The notes under the pieces: model-generated
What the model was told of the DNA's origin: nothing
Seen by the model: the letters and a program-made list of their open reading frames with translations, nothing else
Databases searched by the model: none
Translations under genes and position numbers: made by a program
Shown: positions 60,363 through 64,000 of the stretch, in pieces
How positions within the stretch are numbered: position 1 is the first letter of the stretch
How the letters are laid out: each line of letters opens with the position of its first letter
Source of the DNA: Pseudoscleropodium purum
Taxonomy: Eukaryota; Streptophyta; Bryopsida; Hypnales; Brachytheciaceae
NCBI GenBank assembly: GCA_963969395.1
Contig: OZ017802.1
Coordinates: 21,793,410 to 21,857,409, forward strand
Length of the DNA stretch: 64,000 nt
Direction of reading: 5' to 3'

Positions 60363-61056
60363 CTATCTTCTAAAAATTATTATTATTTTTAGAAAGAATA
60401 AAAATTTAAAAAAGACAATTCCAAAAAAAAGGGCATTGATTAAAAAAAATGATTGTTTAGGTCATTCAAGGTTAATACATTTATTTGGTATATAACATAT
60501 GACTACTATATTTATTTTAAGTATTCAATGTCCAAGATATTTTTGTTTTTATTTTCAAGTATAGTTATCAAAATAAAATAAAATAGGTAGACCATTTTCA
60601 TCCTTTAAATTTATATAAAGATCTATGATGAAGACTACATTTATCACTTAATCATTCAAAAGCATTATTTATGATTTATTGTTTATAATCTTTAAGGCCT
60701 TTGCTTATCATGATATTATATTTAGCCTTTACGACCCATGTTTGTTGCTCCGTCTATTTTAGACTTTATAAATGTCATTCCTATGATGTTATAATGTATC
60801 CTAATTTTATATTTAAGGACTTTGTAGTGAGACATGTTAAACCATTATATCTATTTTTATGTACTTGCCTACAAACACTATCTAGTTTGACTATATCTCA
60901 ATTTTTGAAAATAAATTTGTTCAATTTATGGGTACAAAATTGCATTGTGGCATATTCATTTGTTGTTCATTCAAATTGAAAATCCTTATATCTAATTCCA
61001 CGGTCATAGGTTCTTGATGGATATACAAACTCTAAATGGAATAAAAAAATGTAGGT

Positions 61057-61112
61057 TCACATGCTCACAAGCTCATAAGCTCATAGGCTCATGCTCACAA
61101 GCTCACATACTA
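61057..61112. repeat. Short tandem GCTCACAA/GCTCATA repeats
   Basis: Six or seven 8-10 bp units containing GCTCA occur in a row. Confidence 0.7.
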
Positions 61113-61693
61113 GCATCCTATTCATGTTTTGATAGCAACTATTTTTTATTTTCTTAATTGATTTATTTTTTTATTGCTATGTCTTTTGAAATTGATGATA
61201 ATCATTGAACAAATGTCTTAGAAATTAGGCTTAGAAATTCATGTTATTCTTTGAAATTTTTTACAAAATTTTAAAATATTCCAAAATCTAGACAATATAA
61301 AAAAAATCTGCAATATTTTAGACATTTCTTGTATAATACTTCAAATTTTATACATTTAAAACAATACTTAATTTATCTCTAAATCTAATCCTCAAATAGG
61401 ACATGCAAATGTACACTTGTCAATAAAAGTGTAACAAGTGGAATAGTGGATGCAAATATTTCTTGCAATGAATCCTCTTTTCATCTCAAAAAGGAAAAAA
61501 AGTGTAACAAGTATATAGTTTCTCCAAAATGTTGTTTTAGAAGTAAAATTTAATTTTTTTAAGCAATATTTTTCTTGTTTGATAGGTTTGGACAATACAA
61601 GCAAGTCCCTCCAAATTTAAGCCAATGAACATAGTAACAACATTCGATGACTTGATCAGTTTTGTTCCAAAAAAGACTTAATGGTCAAATTAA

Positions 61694-63852
61694 CCTATAA
61701 AGTTCCAATGTCCTTTTAGGAGACAAAATGAATTTTGAGTAGGATCCTATGGTCTCAAATTTTTTTAATGATTCTTTGAAAGTTTTTTTGAAGTTGGAAA
61801 AGCACATTAGCATTTTGAAGAATACAATTTTTATTTGAATTGGTATCTAGGAGCAAAAGTTATACTACAATAAGTCCAAAACAAAACTTATAGGTAGTAT
61901 AAAAATAAACAAAAGTCAAAAGAAAAATTTTAAAATTTTGTTTTATATAGAAAGTATTTTTGTCTACATGGAAAGATTTGATTCATTCTATTTGGACTAG
62001 TGATGAGAAAGTTATGGACAATCTTATTTTTCAAGCAATCTAGCACTAAAGAAAACAATGTTGTTTAGGATGTTTTAAAGAGACGGGCATGTTTTCTGAA
62101 ACACAAGCTTTAGAATGTGCTGGTTGCCTAGGGAACGAGAATTCTTGAAGATGTTTTCACAAACGTGTAGATGTCAAATGTAAGATAGGTGAATGTTTCA
62201 TTTGATAGGAATGTTAAATGAAACATCATAGGATACATCCATGTGTTTTTTAAAACATTCTCAAAAACAGAGAACTACCACGTCAACACAAAGAGTCCTT
62301 TTTGCAGATTGCTTACTTGGGGAAGTTCTTATGGGGTCACATTGGAAGCTAACCGATTGTGGAAACTAGGGAAGACGGTTTGAGCAACGGGTTGGGCATT
62401 ATTTTTATACAATGTCAATTTATTAGAGTGAAATCATTGTATAATTTTGTTAATCACTATACAATTTTGTCATGACTAGTTCAAATAGAATGACTCAAAG
62501 CTTTATATATACACAAAAATATAATATTTTAGAAAAAAAATTCAGAAACTTCTATTTTGAATTTTATTTGTTTTTAGGGGGCTACCCAACAAGTTTAGTT
62601 CTAGGCTTTTTGTGGTATAACTTTTGCTCTCAAGTACCAATTGAAATAAATATTATATTCCTATAGAGCTAATTGGTTTGTGTATCTTATGATAAAATTT
62701 TTAAAAAATTCACCAAAAATTGAGGTCAGAGGAACTTGCCCATTTTTCCACTCAAGAGAAAAACGGGACATCAAGGGTTGATTTTTGGTAAGTTTGACAA
62801 TTTATCTTATTCATTTTATTTTATTTTAGGATTTTTGAAAACAAACTTTGTTTTTCCAACCCCAACAAAGTGGTATGGTATAAAGGCAACTTTTCAAATT
62901 ATAAAAGCAACCTTTTGCACATAGAAAACAACCTTTCGTATTATAAAAGTCATATTTCACATATAGAAAAAATTTACAGCTTGAATACTCTAATTTGAGA
63001 TGGGAGAATAATGAATATAAGTTAGTGCAAAAAAGCAAGAAGAATGAGTGGAGAAAAACAAGAAAAAATGAGTGCAAGAAAACAAGAACAATCGAGTGGA
63101 GAAAAACAAGAAAAAACTTTGTATAGAAGTAAATTTTTTTCAAGGCTTTTTAATAAGTAGAATTCTATTTAGAATTTTGAAGTAAGGATTCCTCAAAATT
63201 TAAAATTTTCATGAATGAAATATTATTGATTGATGTTTGATTCTAAATTTTTATATTTTTTATAATTCTATTGAGAAATTTCCAAAAAATAATTAAAAAC
63301 AATATATAAACTTTTTAAACTTTTTTAGAAATTTTCACTTTTGGGGGAGATTTTTGGAGGGAAGTTCAAGATTTGTAAAAATTTGGAGTCATAATTTAGT
63401 TGGTAATTTTTCATTCAATAAAATTTAAAATTTTGTGTAATTCTTAAGGAATAACTTTTAAAGGAGTTATCATTCCATTCACTAAAGAATCTTGGAAAAA
63501 ACTTACTTGTATTAATATTTTTTTTCAATTATAAGTTAAATTAAATTATAAAAAACTTACTTGTATTAATATTTTTTGGAAATTATAAGTTAAATTAAAT
63601 TATAAAAAAATTAGTGAGTACTTAATTTTTTTTTAAAATTTATTCAAACAATCTTTGTTTTCCAACTTTGAATGTTAATATCTTCTAATCTGTATAGTCA
63701 TGAAATTTTGACCATATGATTTGTGACAAGTGAAATGCAAGATCCTATGGTTTGATTCTTAAAAACTTTTTTTTTAGATTTTCTTGGATGAATGTAGCCA
63801 AACTTTCAATATTGAGCCATTTTTGACAAAAAATTGGTTTTGGAATTTTAAG
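61694..63852 (+). mobile_element. Divergent TTAA-family element, copy E6, enlarged
   Basis: The left flank TTAA (61690-61693) is followed by CCTATAAAGTTCC. The next 200 bp follow the start of the copy at 3373 in order (AATGTCC, GGAG, ATTTTGAGTAGG-TCCTATG, then a TTATAGTACAA-like block). The right end, around 63800-63852, matches the end of that copy (GAGCCATTTTTG, TTTTGG, then TTTTAAGGGTAAAA). It is about 2.2 kb long, with unrelated AT-rich sequence in the middle, so it carries insertions. The termini are decayed. Confidence 0.4.
63022..63117. repeat. 24-bp minisatellite, four copies
   Basis: Units at 63022, 63046, 63070 and 63094 follow GAGTGGAGAAAAACAAGAAA plus four bases. Because the unit is a multiple of three, the reverse strand reads an FLHSFFLV-like peptide repeat, which is not a gene. 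Confidence 0.8.
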
Positions 63853-64000
63853 GGTAAAATCAATTTTTTTAAACTTGGGACATGCAAATGGTTCAAAATA
63901 TTGGCCTTAGAATTTTTAGGGGAGTTATTTTACATTATCCTCCATAATTCATAGAGTGAAACATATATATATTCTTGAAATTGTAATAACTACTATTTAG
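63853..64000. other. AT-rich window end
   Basis: Contains TTTTTAGGGGAGTTATTTT near 63907, possibly another decayed TTAA-family end. Nothing else. Confidence 0.3.

Larger units (their letters stand above)
60131..61693. other. AT-rich intergenic sequence
   Basis: Contains the microsatellite at 60314-60362 and a patch of short GCTCA repeats at 61057-61112. No gene seen. Confidence 0.4.

Overview
The window looks like nuclear DNA of a land plant. Long AT-rich, gene-poor stretches alternate with a few GC-richer islands, genes carry GT-AG introns of about 70 to 550 bp, and plant-type transposable elements are nested in one another. I cannot name the species. The strong genic/intergenic GC contrast and the types of transposon remnant would suit a seed-free plant (bryophyte or fern grade), but this is only a guess.

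Two real genes are visible. At the left edge, on the minus strand, are the first 16 codons of an RRP42-type exosome ring subunit, with a telo-box in its upstream region. At about 45.3-48.9 kb on the plus strand is a complete multi-exon gene for a plastid Rieske mono-oxygenase of the pheophorbide a oxygenase / PTC52 / TIC55 family. Its Rieske motif, mononuclear iron motif, C-terminal CxxC and C-terminal membrane segments are all visible. A third recognisable gene, an L-ascorbate oxidase-like multicopper oxidase (42.5-43.8 kb), is a dead fragment with two stops, split by a small retroposon and by a Harbinger-like MITE. Removing both insertions brings the three pieces back into one frame.

Most of the rest is transposon-derived. 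From 0.7 to 16 kb there are copies of a TIR family that inserts at TTAA, several nested inside relatives, and a degenerate TNP2/KDZ-like transposase gene (6.0-12.8 kb) that was itself hit by a 1.2-kb CACTA element and a very GC-rich hAT-type MITE. From 16 to 32 kb there are unidentified exon-like pieces, a 220-bp tandem duplication, a 71-bp degenerate tandem array and a GC-rich repeat block at 31.5-32.0 kb. A large foldback element (about 435-bp arms) lies at 32.6-33.5 kb, and 34-40 kb is mostly featureless. From 41.2 to 44.6 kb long inverted repeats enclose the ascorbate oxidase fragment in a Pack-MULE-like arrangement. The right arm ends just upstream of the Rieske oxygenase gene. From 49 to 64 kb are two more GC-rich MITEs, two degenerate transposon coding regions, a 96-bp (32-codon) tandem array and a further TTAA-family copy.

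The most notable material is (i) the TTAA-targeted family with internal empty-site evidence, (ii) the CpG-rich MITE family with 8-bp target duplications, (iii) the gene-capturing inverted-repeat structure against a living gene's promoter, and (iv) the large hairpin element. No conserved operon-like or defence-like system was seen.
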